From Desulfobulbaceae bacterium (GTDB taxonomy: Bacteria; Desulfobacterota; Desulfobulbia; Desulfobulbales; VMSU01): a stretch of DNA of 59,193 nucleotides. The notes under the pieces are model-generated. The model did not search any database, was not told the origin of the DNA, and worked only from the letters and a program-made list of their open reading frames with translations. The DNA is taken from NCBI GenBank assembly GCA_028718985.1, contig JAQUKQ010000007.1, positions 1-59,193 of the forward strand. The letters are read 5' to 3'. Within the stretch, counting starts at the first letter, position 1; each line of letters opens with the position of its first letter. Below are positions 14,436 through 23,797 of this stretch, one piece after another. Both the position numbers and the translations under genes were made by a program.

Positions 14436-16505
14436 TTATTTCATTAATTCTCTCACGATACTCTGCTGCTGCCGCAAGACATCCTCACTACAAGCAAACT
14501 CTCTCGATTCCCATTGTCCCAAAATGAACATGCATTTCCCATGACCCAAAGAGGAAGAAGAGGCAGAAAGATCTATGGTTTGACTTGGCACGCGAACCCC
14601 GTATGAAGGCGACACAAAACCTTTATTGATTAGCAATTTGAACTGCTCAGGATACAGGAAAAAAAAGGCCCCACTCTTGTTTTGCAGTCGACACAGACCA
14701 GCCTTTTCTGCGACAGCATCGACCTTTGAATCCAGGTGGAAATGCCATTCCAACCGATGCTCCCCTGTCCCAAGAAGGCAATCAACGACAATCAACAAGT
14801 TTTCATGTTTCAAGTAGCGAAATCCTCGCCGGTGCTCTAAAGCGTTCGAAAATCTCTGATATCCGACATGCCTCCCCCCGTATTCGACAAACTGGTCCGT
14901 CTCTCGAAAGTAGAGATGTTCGGCCTTGGATGTTTCAAAAAGCCTGAACAACCATTCAGGATTCATCTCGTTCTGTTCTTGGCCTTCAACACGCAGGGTG
15001 TTGTGGTACCCAGTAGACCTGAAAAGATTTCTCGCCGCAGGGTCCGAGGTATAGACATAGCTCCCGGGATCCACCACCAGAGGAGCCCCGTTGAGATGGA
15101 ACTCAAAGGAAAGCTGGTCATTGTGCTTGTGGTTGCCAAAGCCTTGGGTGCCAACGATACCGTTGCTGATCGCTAGGTACGCACTTTCGTCACGAAAAAA
15201 GACCAATCCTGCTTGGGGATAGAGCTTGCACGTCGGCGGTGGAATTTCGTTGCGGGAAGATACATCACCCACTTCATAGCCCCACCACGCTGCCTCCCAG
15301 ACTCCCTCTTCGCCAGCATACCGCAACCAAGTGCGTTCATTAAGCAGGAATGCGGCAGGACCCAGGATTTGCTGCCCTCCCTGCGGGTTCCAGTTGCCGT
15401 AGTCGGTAAAAATGTGCAACCTGCCGTCATCGGCATCGCCGATGACGGGTAGTAAGCCATCAGGCCGCAATGAATCAAAGGAAAAGGACGCCATTTTGCG
15501 AAGCACTGCATGGTATTGCTCAGAGAAAGGCTCATTCAGGAGAGTCGCCTGCCTGGCGGCTCCCATGAAGAGTTCGAGGACCAAGCGGTGATAGGGAACG
15601 GAGGACTCGAAATCCGCACCGTCTTCAAGAATCTGAACAGTGATTTCTTTTTCAAGGGAGCGGTGACAAAATTCCCGCCACTGCCTTGCTTCCGGGAGGT
15701 CGGAGAAAACGGTGGCCAGCAAGTAGAGTCCGACAATATTGCTGAGGTAGTGGTTACTTGTAACTTCGTAATGGTTTTCAAAATTAGCGAAGATGAAGAC
15801 GCCATGATCGAAGAGTGCCTCGTAGGCTCCGCGCCACCGTTCGGTCGGCACTCCTGCCGCGGCACGAACCAAGGCGAGGCCGAAGGCCCAATTGGCCGCC
15901 CGGATCGCCACATCCATGGTGCAGGTCCAGTTTACCCCGAAGCCAACGGGGTTCGCCTCCATAAAATCATCGATTTCGTTTATGATTTCAACGGGGTACT
16001 TTATATCATGCGAAAAACGATAGGCCTGCCCTAAGGTAACAAAGTGTTGGCACCGTGCCAATTCCCAAGGCAGCTTGATGTCGGCATTGCCGGGCCGCAT
16101 GGAGTAGAGTTCCCACGCTTTATGATGGATGCCGGTTGGGAAACGCAGGTTCCGAACCGGGTCGAGGTACCAGTCGATAGGGCGGTAGCCATCCGTGCCG
16201 ATCGATCTTTCCTGGTCATATGGAACAAAGATATCGCTACCAAGCATCCGGAACTCATGGGCCACGATCCGCTCGGCGGTGCGCAAAGTTCCTTCAACAA
16301 ACCCTGGGAACAGCTGGCGCAGGAGCAAGAGGCTCTCCTCGGATATATCGACATAAAGAGGGCTCTTCCGAGCCATGCTAGACAACCAGTCCTCGGCAGA
16401 GGTTTTGATCCCTCTGAGTTCTGCGGCAAAGGTCGCCGAAGTGGCTGGTGGTGCAACGTTCTTTCGTGGCCAAAGATGCCGTAATATACTGAAAGGGTTT
16501 CGCAT
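14436..16505 (-). CDS. Heparinase II/III-like protein, copy 1
   Basis: A 689-residue protein with the two parts of the heparinase II/III (alginate-lyase-like) family: an N-terminal alpha/alpha toroid (WELARCQHFVTLGQAYRFS, NHYEVTSNHYLSNIVGLYLL, SVPYHRLVLELFMGAARQ) and a C-terminal beta-sandwich part with GFGNHKHNDQLSFEFHLNG, VVDPGSYVYTSDPAARNLF and FRSTGYHNTL. No signal peptide is evident (MRNPFSILRHLWPRKNV is basic but not followed by a hydrophobic core), so it may act in the cytoplasm or be exported by an unusual route. The family cleaves uronate-containing polymers by beta-elimination; inside a biosynthesis cluster it might instead trim or release the chain. Its stop-to-start gap with the fusion gene upstream is 6 bases. 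It is a paralogue of 23798-25882. Confidence 0.88.
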   Translation of the reverse strand: MRNPFSILRHLWPRKNVAPPATSATFAAELRGIKTSAEDWLSSMARKSPLYVDISEESLLLLRQLFPGFVEGTLRTAERIVAHEFRMLGSDIFVPYDQERSIGTDGYRPIDWYLDPVRNLRFPTGIHHKAWELYSMRPGNADIKLPWELARCQHFVTLGQAYRFSHDIKYPVEIINEIDDFMEANPVGFGVNWTCTMDVAIRAANWAFGLALVRAAAGVPTERWRGAYEALFDHGVFIFANFENHYEVTSNHYLSNIVGLYLLATVFSDLPEARQWREFCHRSLEKEITVQILEDGADFESSVPYHRLVLELFMGAARQATLLNEPFSEQYHAVLRKMASFSFDSLRPDGLLPVIGDADDGRLHIFTDYGNWNPQGGQQILGPAAFLLNERTWLRYAGEEGVWEAAWWGYEVGDVSSRNEIPPPTCKLYPQAGLVFFRDESAYLAISNGIVGTQGFGNHKHNDQLSFEFHLNGAPLVVDPGSYVYTSDPAARNLFRSTGYHNTLRVEGQEQNEMNPEWLFRLFETSKAEHLYFRETDQFVEYGGRHVGYQRFSNALEHRRGFRYLKHENLLIVVDCLLGTGEHRLEWHFHLDSKVDAVAEKAGLCRLQNKSGAFFFLYPEQFKLLINKGFVSPSYGVRVPSQTIDLSASSSSLGHGKCMFILGQWESREFACSEDVLRQQQSIVRELMK

Positions 16506-16511
16506 TGATTC

Positions 16512-19298
16512 CTACTGCAATGGCTTTAGTCCCTTGATTACCAAGTTCCAGCCCATCAGCTTGCCTGCCAAGCCGAGTGGCATCCAACGGAGGAGAAAAG
16601 GGCGTTCTTCGGGCGTCAGTTGACATTTGCATATGTCTAAGCCCCTAAAACCGGCATCGTTGAAAAGCGTCCTGAGTTTCTTGCCCGTATATACCTTCAC
16701 AAGTGGCTTTGCTCCTTTCTTACTTATCTCAACGGTACTCGACATGATCTCACCCATTGATGACTCTTCAAGAAGATTCTTTTTCAGCCCTTCGTCGATG
16801 ACAAGTTTCTGCCAGTAATGTCTAGAATTGAGGGCATAGACCATCACGATCGCTTTACCCCCCGGCTTAAGGACACGGTAGATCTCTTCCACGACTCGCT
16901 TGGTGTTGGGGATGTGGTGAATGACGCCATTGCTGTAAACCACGTCAAAACTATTATCCTCAAACGGTAAATTTTCTGCGTCATGCTGGATAAAACGGCC
17001 ATTTAAGCCCCTGAGGCGAAAATTTTCCTCCGCTAAGGCGAGATGACCGGCGGCAAGATCCACATCGGTAACAATGGCGCCGTTTATTGCGAACTGGGAC
17101 AAATCCGTGCCAATCCCTGAGCCTATTTCTAAGACCTGTTCTCCGGAGTGTTGATTAAACTCCATTACCTCCGGCATCCAGGGTCCATATTTGTCGTAGC
17201 GGTATCGTTCCACCTCCAGGTACCAGTCCAGAGTATGGAGTGCGCTCTCTTTGACATAATGAGATCCGCAAGGGTCATTGTTCCATTGATTTTGCGCCTC
17301 GTCCTTGAACCGGTCTCCCGACTCTAACTTGTTGAGAGGACATTCTCGCACTTTTTCTATTTGCCTTTTCTTTTCCATTTGCCTGGCGCATTTTTCATCC
17401 TCATGCTCAACAAAACGCTCGCCGTGATACAAAAATTTCCATATCCGTTTTACATGCTCTTCCCAGGAGTAAATCTCCACTGCGGCTTTGCGGGCGTTCC
17501 TGCCAAGCGCCGCGCAAATCTCAGGGTTTTTCGCTAGAAAGAGGACTGCTGCAGCAAACTGTCCAACATCTCCAGGTTCGCAAAGCACTGAACGTTGATC
17601 GTTTATGTCGGTGGCTTTACAATCTGATAGGTCTGTGGCGCAAAGCCCGGGCGAAAGGACTTCGCCGATCTGTTCCAAGTCACTAGCAACAATACCGCCC
17701 CCCATAGCCATGTATTCAAAAATTTTGGTCGGTGAGCCAAAAAAACTACTATCAATCATGTGCGAATTATGCGGCGAGGCGTAAATGTCACAGGCCCCCA
17801 GCATCCGAACTCCCTCCATCTGAGGAATCCGGCCAACGCATCGTACTTTCTCTTGGAGATGATGCTTTTGGATTTGATCGTCGACCAGATGTTTATAGTT
17901 GCCGTCTCCGATTAACAAAAAGCGAATCCGATCCTCGGCATTACAGATTAGAGGTAACGATTCGGCCAGGATGTCGATGCCATGCCAACCACCGAAGGTA
18001 CCTGTAAATCCCACCACTATATGCGTATTGTCCCAACCGAGTTCAGCCCTGACAGCGTTTTTTCTTTCCGGATCAAACGGTTGATAGACCGATGTGTCAA
18101 CACCGTTAGGATTGACGAAGACCTTGTCCGCATCAATCCCCCGTTTGATCAAGTCGGTTTTTATATGCTTCGACACCACGCTGATTGCGGTTGCCTGGCG
18201 GAAGGCCGCCTCCTCGGCAAGTAGATAAATGTTCTCAAACTGATACCCCTGGCCGTCAAAGCTGCGCCGCATGGATATTTCTGAGCCGTTATACTCGACA
18301 ATGTAGGGAATATGCAGTTCCTGCGAGAGCTTTGCCCCGACATAGTTGCCGAGACAGACCCGCTCATAAATATAAGCGGGGCGCATCCATTCCATGATCA
18401 TCTTAACAAAAGGAGTATAGGTCTCAGTGCCAAGTAAAATAGTCGGTTCATCTCCAAATTCACCAGGAGGGGGCATCACGACCTGCCGCACACCCATGGC
18501 CTTCAAAAGTGAATAATCGTGGGCCATGACACACATTAATTGTTCGGAGACACGAGCCAATTCCTTGGCCACATAGCAAGTATGTCCATAGCTCCCACCG
18601 GACGATATTTTTGCCCAAAAATCTGTCCGGAGATAGACTCCACCCCCCTTTAGCGGAGACTCCTCAGATGGCATTGACGTTGAATCCGCACAAGGAACAG
18701 GTGCTGCGTTGCGGATAATGGTAGACAACTCCTGGCCGATTTTCTCCAGCTGATCGTTTCTGGAAATTTCGGCGACGATAGCCGAACAGACTGCAGCAAC
18801 TTGTTGTTTTCCGCCAATAATTAAGGCTTTCGTCTGACGCAGAAAAATAGCTACCACCCACAGAAAATGTCTCATCTTGAATGCAGTGGAGAGGTTTCTG
18901 GCCATTTTTTTGAGGTGTTGCCTCACGAAATTGCCTTGGCCAAAAATAAAATTTGCGACCCAAAGCATTCTGTAGTTTGGCAAGTCAAGAGGGGTTATTC
19001 TTTCGACCGTATTTTCACGGGGCCAATGAAGGAACACCTCGTACCCAACGGAAAATGCCTTTCTGATGACGCCCTGTAAATAACGCCCCAACACCCCTCC
19101 GTGCATCTTAATGACTAAGCCGTGTGCCCTAGCAATTTCGCCGGCTGAAAAAATATCCCGCACGGAAGATGGCAAAATTTCGCCCATCTCAATTGGGTGC
19201 CGCTCAGTCAGCTGAGGTAACAGGGCGCTCCTCCACTCTGCTACATCTTGCAGAGTGTCGGTTATATAGAAGTACAGAGGTGTTTCAGTATTCTTCAT
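16512..19298 (-). CDS. GT4 glycosyltransferase fused to a class I methyltransferase
   Basis: A 928-residue two-enzyme fusion. I start it at ATG 19298 (MKNTETPLYFYITDTLQ), which overlaps the previous gene by 14 bases; a longer frame upstream lies within that gene. Residues 1-200 are an N-terminal extension. The GT-B core follows: YLRTDFWAKISSGGSYGH, IPYIVEYNGSEISMRRSF, NPNGVDTSVYQPFDP, VVGFTGTFGGWHGIDIL and FFGSPTKIFEYMAMGGGIVA, the nucleotide-sugar binding region of family 4. A charged linker near residues 630-680 leads to the methyltransferase (QVLEIGSGIGTDLSQFAING, VYSNGVIHHIPNTKRVVEE, RVLKPGGKAIVMVY). The fusion suggests that the sugar is added and methylated in one step, or that chain growth is stopped by methylation. 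No frameshift or stop is seen at the junction. Confidence 0.88.
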   Translation of the reverse strand: MKNTETPLYFYITDTLQDVAEWRSALLPQLTERHPIEMGEILPSSVRDIFSAGEIARAHGLVIKMHGGVLGRYLQGVIRKAFSVGYEVFLHWPRENTVERITPLDLPNYRMLWVANFIFGQGNFVRQHLKKMARNLSTAFKMRHFLWVVAIFLRQTKALIIGGKQQVAAVCSAIVAEISRNDQLEKIGQELSTIIRNAAPVPCADSTSMPSEESPLKGGGVYLRTDFWAKISSGGSYGHTCYVAKELARVSEQLMCVMAHDYSLLKAMGVRQVVMPPPGEFGDEPTILLGTETYTPFVKMIMEWMRPAYIYERVCLGNYVGAKLSQELHIPYIVEYNGSEISMRRSFDGQGYQFENIYLLAEEAAFRQATAISVVSKHIKTDLIKRGIDADKVFVNPNGVDTSVYQPFDPERKNAVRAELGWDNTHIVVGFTGTFGGWHGIDILAESLPLICNAEDRIRFLLIGDGNYKHLVDDQIQKHHLQEKVRCVGRIPQMEGVRMLGACDIYASPHNSHMIDSSFFGSPTKIFEYMAMGGGIVASDLEQIGEVLSPGLCATDLSDCKATDINDQRSVLCEPGDVGQFAAAVLFLAKNPEICAALGRNARKAAVEIYSWEEHVKRIWKFLYHGERFVEHEDEKCARQMEKKRQIEKVRECPLNKLESGDRFKDEAQNQWNNDPCGSHYVKESALHTLDWYLEVERYRYDKYGPWMPEVMEFNQHSGEQVLEIGSGIGTDLSQFAINGAIVTDVDLAAGHLALAEENFRLRGLNGRFIQHDAENLPFEDNSFDVVYSNGVIHHIPNTKRVVEEIYRVLKPGGKAIVMVYALNSRHYWQKLVIDEGLKKNLLEESSMGEIMSSTVEISKKGAKPLVKVYTGKKLRTLFNDAGFRGLDICKCQLTPEERPFLLRWMPLGLAGKLMGWNLVIKGLKPLQ

Positions 19299-21936
19299 CA
19301 CTGTAAATTCTTCCAAAAATTTGATCTTCGATAAGTAGAGAGACAGCAGTTGTCTCGATAATTTCTCCCCATGGGATCGGCACATCACAGAGGCCGGCGA
19401 TGGCATCGCCGAAGCGGGTCAACTCCTCGAAATGGCCCTTGTCAACCACTTCGCTGTGCCAGAGAACCTTGTTGTCGCTGCTGCGGACAAGGGACTTGAA
19501 GTCATCGACTAGATAAGCCTCGCCATCACAAAAGACCTCAATGCGCTCTTTGCCAAGCCCCTGCTTTGGGCCAAGAGCTGTATACACTAAATTGGCCACA
19601 CTACCATCATCATAAGTAAGGGTGGCGCAAAAATTATCGTTCGGCAGATAGGGTAAGGTCCCAGGTGAGATGGCGGCTGCGTTGACAGCAACAACTGGCG
19701 CAGCGGTCAAGGAACGGAACAGGTCGTACATGTGGCACGCCTCTCCGATGTTTCGCCCTCCGCCCTGAGCCGTCTGTATCCAATGATCCAAAGGGATGTA
19801 GCCACCGTTTAAGCGGTAGTTGATAATCAAAGGCGACCGTCTCTGGCTGGTTTCTACGCGAAGGGCGTTGATCGCTGGGGCAAACCGTCGGTTGAAGCCC
19901 ACCATTACCAATGGTGGTTCCTTTAGGCCTACATAGGCCTGGTTAACTCTATCCAGTTCGTCCCAGCTCAGGGCCAATGGCTTTTCAACAAAAACATGTT
20001 TTCCTGCCTTAATAGAGGCTATCACCTGATTTGCATGCTCGGAATGCCTAGTTGAAATAACCACGAAGTCGATTGACGAATCGGCCAAAACCTCATCAAG
20101 CTCGGAGGCGAAAATTTCCACTTGATTGGCACGGGCAAAGTTACCCCCCCGGATGGCGTCTCGACTCACCACAGCTTTTAGAAAGAATCGATCTTTCCGT
20201 TTGCTCATCTGGGGCACTAGCATGCAGGTGCCAAAGGCCCCGGCGCCGACCAGTGCGTAGCGGAGAGGGCCGTTTGGCGTCGGACGATGACCGCCAATGG
20301 TTATTTTGGGGGAAGCTTCTTCCTCACGATATCGCAGTCCATCCTCAGGATAATGAATCAAAACGGCTAGAGGTTGCGTCCCTTCCCCTTTGGCCAACTC
20401 GGTATAGGTCGCAGGGGCACTATCGACATGGGTAACTTTGTCGATCAGAGCCTCAATGTTTATTCTCTGCAACGAGATCAACTCCATGAAGGCCTGCATG
20501 TTTCGATTCAATGTCCACCGTACATACGAGAACGGATAATCTTGCCCTTCTGCTTCATATTGCCGATCGTATCTCCCTGGCCCGTAAGAGGTACTCATAA
20601 GGAGATCGATCTCTTTGCGGTAGAAGTGTTGGCGTTGGACTCCCAGTCCTACATCGCCGACGATGATAACCGTGCCTTTAACCCGAGTTACTTCCATGGC
20701 AAGATTGACCACAGCGTCCGATTTGGTAGCGGCGGTTATAATGGTCCGGTCTGCACCACGGCCCTCGGTAAGGTCGTTAACCAGCTTCTTCAGATGATCA
20801 GGCTCCTGGCAACCAGCCTGCATACCTAGCTCCTTGGCCCGCGTGACTCTCCCAGGGTCAAGATCCAACCCGACTACACGACAACCCGCCGCTCGCAGCA
20901 ATTGCGCAGTCATTTGACCTATCAGGCCGAGACCGATTACGCATATTCTTTCGCCAAGTTGGGGCGCGGCACGCCGAACACCCTGAAGTGCGATTGTGCC
21001 AACAGTGGTCATTGCCGCCTCTTTCATGGAGCATCCCTCCGGAATCTTGCAGACCAAATTCCGTGGCACACTTACATAATCGGCATGGTTAGCCAATCCG
21101 GCTCCACCACATGTAACTTTGTCTCCTACCTTAAAATCCATTACGCCTTCGCCGACGGTAATGACCTCCCCTGCCGCAGAGTAGCCAACATTCCAGCCTT
21201 GGTCTCCAAGTTCACTTAAAGCCCGCCCGTTAACTGTTGGCGCGGAGTGAGAAACTTCTATGGATTCCAACAGTACCGTCGAGGAACGATTTGCCCCCGC
21301 ATTCGCAACAACCATAGTCACATAATTTGATGAAGATGGGTCGAAAATGAGTCGATCTTCAAACACCCCTCCATCATAAGTTCTCGCCCCCAACCACTTC
21401 TCTTTTTTTTCATCAAGAACCCCGATGGATACCATTCCCTCCACAACTCGTCCCTTGATATGGAATATCGGCACGCAACCATTAGGGACTGCTATTTCGT
21501 CCGACATGACCTGATAGCCATATTCAGAGTCATCGGTGATTATTTGCAACTCGCCGCCAACGCTTTCCATTTTTTCAGCATGGCATTGTGACCATTGCAT
21601 ATTATCAAGTGAACAGACGACCTTCTGGTCGCTTTTAGCAGGGAACAGGCGGGAAGTATTCTCAGTCACTATCCGACAAATGCGTCGAACCGCCTTATCC
21701 GGATGGCGCGCTGCAAGCCCTAAATATCTGCCGGCCAAAGATGCCTTGGCAGCAGCTTTCTCAATGGGAGTACCACTGGAACACACATCCGTCACTGCAG
21801 GGCGTAGAGACGCGATCTCCGTCCCGACACTGACTAAAGAGTAATGGACCCTAATCAGGACCATCCCAGGGGCTAAAGCAGGGCGGGGCATTCTCGCAAC
21901 TATTGCTCCAGAGCTGTTGCACAAAATCTGTCTCAT
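19285..21936 (-). CDS. Bi-domain oxidoreductase (zinc-type dehydrogenase plus Gfo/Idh/MocA) with an inserted domain
   Basis: An 883-residue protein. Residues 1-100 and 250-540 form a medium-chain dehydrogenase: VRVHYSLVSVGTEIASL-like start, GYSAAGEVITVGEGV, VGDKVTCGGAGLANHADYV and RICVIGLGLIGQMTAQLLRA. The C-terminal part is a Gfo/Idh/MocA oxidoreductase: YALVGAGAFGTCMLVPQ (Rossmann motif), GKHVFVEKPLAL and GGGRNIGEACHMYDLF. Between residues 105 and 250 lies a beta-rich insert of about 150 residues (FHIKGRVVEGMVSIGVLDEK, NRSSTVLLESIEV) not present in the paralogue at 27909-30065. Such bi-domain proteins recur in polysaccharide loci and probably act on a nucleotide sugar, by oxidation and reduction at successive centres; the exact substrate is not known. 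It starts 11 bases after the GT4 gene stop. Confidence 0.87.
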   Translation of the reverse strand: MRQILCNSSGAIVARMPRPALAPGMVLIRVHYSLVSVGTEIASLRPAVTDVCSSGTPIEKAAAKASLAGRYLGLAARHPDKAVRRICRIVTENTSRLFPAKSDQKVVCSLDNMQWSQCHAEKMESVGGELQIITDDSEYGYQVMSDEIAVPNGCVPIFHIKGRVVEGMVSIGVLDEKKEKWLGARTYDGGVFEDRLIFDPSSSNYVTMVVANAGANRSSTVLLESIEVSHSAPTVNGRALSELGDQGWNVGYSAAGEVITVGEGVMDFKVGDKVTCGGAGLANHADYVSVPRNLVCKIPEGCSMKEAAMTTVGTIALQGVRRAAPQLGERICVIGLGLIGQMTAQLLRAAGCRVVGLDLDPGRVTRAKELGMQAGCQEPDHLKKLVNDLTEGRGADRTIITAATKSDAVVNLAMEVTRVKGTVIIVGDVGLGVQRQHFYRKEIDLLMSTSYGPGRYDRQYEAEGQDYPFSYVRWTLNRNMQAFMELISLQRINIEALIDKVTHVDSAPATYTELAKGEGTQPLAVLIHYPEDGLRYREEEASPKITIGGHRPTPNGPLRYALVGAGAFGTCMLVPQMSKRKDRFFLKAVVSRDAIRGGNFARANQVEIFASELDEVLADSSIDFVVISTRHSEHANQVIASIKAGKHVFVEKPLALSWDELDRVNQAYVGLKEPPLVMVGFNRRFAPAINALRVETSQRRSPLIINYRLNGGYIPLDHWIQTAQGGGRNIGEACHMYDLFRSLTAAPVVAVNAAAISPGTLPYLPNDNFCATLTYDDGSVANLVYTALGPKQGLGKERIEVFCDGEAYLVDDFKSLVRSSDNKVLWHSEVVDKGHFEELTRFGDAIAGLCDVPIPWGEIIETTAVSLLIEDQIFGRIYSDEEY

Positions 21937-21947
21937 TGTTTAAAACC

Positions 21948-23648
21948 TTAATGAATCGGGCTGCGTCCCGGTTGCAGGTTATGCAAACCTTGCAGGATCG
22001 CAGCACAGTGTTTCTCCCAGGTGTATTTTTGCAGGGCAAGTCGTCGGGCGTTATCCCCTAAGATTTGGCGGTGCTCGGCATGGGTCACCAAGTAACGAAT
22101 TGCTTCCTTGATCTCTTCGACATCACCGGGCGTGGTCAGAAGAGCGCTACTTTTTTGAAGCTTGTCAGAACCCACGGGCGGGCCATCTTTTTTCATATGC
22201 CATGAGCCCAGAAACACATCTCCAATCTGATCCAGATCAGAGGCAACGATGGCCTTTCCCATCCCCATATACTCAAACAATTTGGTCGGCGATCCAAAAA
22301 AACGACTTCCATCCTCGTTGGCGACATGAGGTGACATCAGAATATTGGAAGCGGCTAAGTGCAGAGGAGCCCTGTCCTGCGTCACCAAACCCGTCAAGGT
22401 GCAATAGATCTTACTGCTCCCATCACCTAAAATTTTTTTCACCTCAGACATTTTCAATCCATCACCAACCAACATGAAATGGACCTTTTCCTCCTGTAAC
22501 CAGGATTCATCTTCATCCACCAACTGACGAATGGCCTTGGCCAGGACCTCAATCCCATGCCATTGTCCAAAAGTACCGATAAAGGTAATGAGTGCGGCCT
22601 GCCCGTCTATGCCATACCCTTGGCGCAACGCACAAACTTGCTCGATTGAATAAGCACTCGGATCGAAGACCTCGGCATCAATGCAGTTTGGATAGTTGAC
22701 AATTCGTTCTGCAGGGACACCTCGCTCGATAAGTTCATCACGCAACACATCGGAAATAGTCACCACAAGATCAGCGTGTTTGAGGACGGCATCCTCCGCC
22801 CTGACAGCCAAGTCATGAAATCGGAGAGGTCGACCCCAATTTTTGGCAATCCACGCCTCGGAACCATTATATTCGATAACAAGAGGGATTCCCCAGGCAC
22901 GAGCTAGCACCACTCCAGAATAATTGGCCACTGACATCCTCTGGTAAATAAAAGCGTAGTTTTGAGAATTACCCTCCGCAAGAACCTGCTGCACAAACAT
23001 TCGATGAAAACGATAATAATTGAGCTCATAGGGCAGACCAAAAGATGCCGGTGGCCTGACAGCAAGGAACTTGGCCTCCGGCGATACCATGACAGGGGCT
23101 TCAGCCGAGGCAAAATCGACCTTGTATCCAGCCTGAAGAAATCCATTAACAACACCAGCAATATGACCAATAGAACCTCCAGCCTTAACTCCAAACCAGA
23201 GGTTGGTCTTTAGATACAGCAAGCTCTTCTCGGTTGGCAAAGGAACAGATTGCCTGGCTTGACGCATCAAGTTTGCAAGTTCTCTGCTGCAAGATAAATA
23301 AGCCACCCTCGCCCCGATAGACGCGAGCACTAATGCCGCTAACGAAAAAAAAACTTTCCAGCGCGGCAAAACTACCCTGCTTAAATCCGGATTTACGAAT
23401 TCTATCGTTTTTGCCGCTGAGACCGAAGCAATTGCCTGTAAAATTGGCAGAAGTGCCGTGCTATTAGCGTCCTCAAAAGGGAGAAAAAGGCTCTCCGCCT
23501 TGAGTGTCCACAATAACTTCAAAAGAGAGCTCAAACGAAGCGTTCGTAAGTCGGCTAATGTAAAATATATAGGCACAGAGCCAATAGATTTCTCAAACTT
23601 ACTGACAAAGCTACGTGATAGAGGGTAGGCGGTAAGAGCGTAGAACAT
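21948..23648 (-). CDS. GT4 family glycosyltransferase
   Basis: A 566-residue GT-B glycosyltransferase. The first ~155 residues are an extension that includes a hydrophobic stretch (WKVFFSLAALVLASIGARVA) which could anchor it to the membrane. The core starts YLKTNLWFGVKAGGSIGH, followed by IPLVIEYNGSEAWIAKNW, YPNCIDAEVFDPSAYS, ITFIGTFGQWHGIEVLA and FFGSPTKLFEYMGMGKAIVA, the donor-binding loop with the EX7E-type region. It resembles the glycosyltransferase half of the fusion at 16512-19298 throughout, so the two are duplicates. It probably adds a residue to the growing polysaccharide on the cytoplasmic face. A long hairpin lies just upstream of its start. Confidence 0.9.
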   Translation of the reverse strand: MFYALTAYPLSRSFVSKFEKSIGSVPIYFTLADLRTLRLSSLLKLLWTLKAESLFLPFEDANSTALLPILQAIASVSAAKTIEFVNPDLSRVVLPRWKVFFSLAALVLASIGARVAYLSCSRELANLMRQARQSVPLPTEKSLLYLKTNLWFGVKAGGSIGHIAGVVNGFLQAGYKVDFASAEAPVMVSPEAKFLAVRPPASFGLPYELNYYRFHRMFVQQVLAEGNSQNYAFIYQRMSVANYSGVVLARAWGIPLVIEYNGSEAWIAKNWGRPLRFHDLAVRAEDAVLKHADLVVTISDVLRDELIERGVPAERIVNYPNCIDAEVFDPSAYSIEQVCALRQGYGIDGQAALITFIGTFGQWHGIEVLAKAIRQLVDEDESWLQEEKVHFMLVGDGLKMSEVKKILGDGSSKIYCTLTGLVTQDRAPLHLAASNILMSPHVANEDGSRFFGSPTKLFEYMGMGKAIVASDLDQIGDVFLGSWHMKKDGPPVGSDKLQKSSALLTTPGDVEEIKEAIRYLVTHAEHRQILGDNARRLALQKYTWEKHCAAILQGLHNLQPGRSPIH

Positions 23649-23674
23649 GTGACCTTTATGTTACATTTCCAGCA

Positions 23675-23727
23675 CAAGGCCGCAGGACACTTCCAGAGAA
23701 CCCCTCTCCATGTGTCCTGCGACCTTG
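23675..23727. repeat. Intergenic inverted repeat, 16-bp stem
   Basis: The left arm (23675-23690, core GCAGGACAC) pairs with the right arm (23712-23727, core GTGTCCTGC) with a single mismatch and a 21-base loop. It lies in the 149-base gap between a heparinase-like gene and a GT4 gene on the minus strand, without a T-tract. It could be an RNA processing or stabilising site that sets different levels for the two genes. Confidence 0.5.
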
Positions 23728-23797
23728 ATAATAGATTTAGTTATAATTGATCTAATGGCGGCGCTGTTTTCATAATAGTCTTACCTAATCCAAGGGA

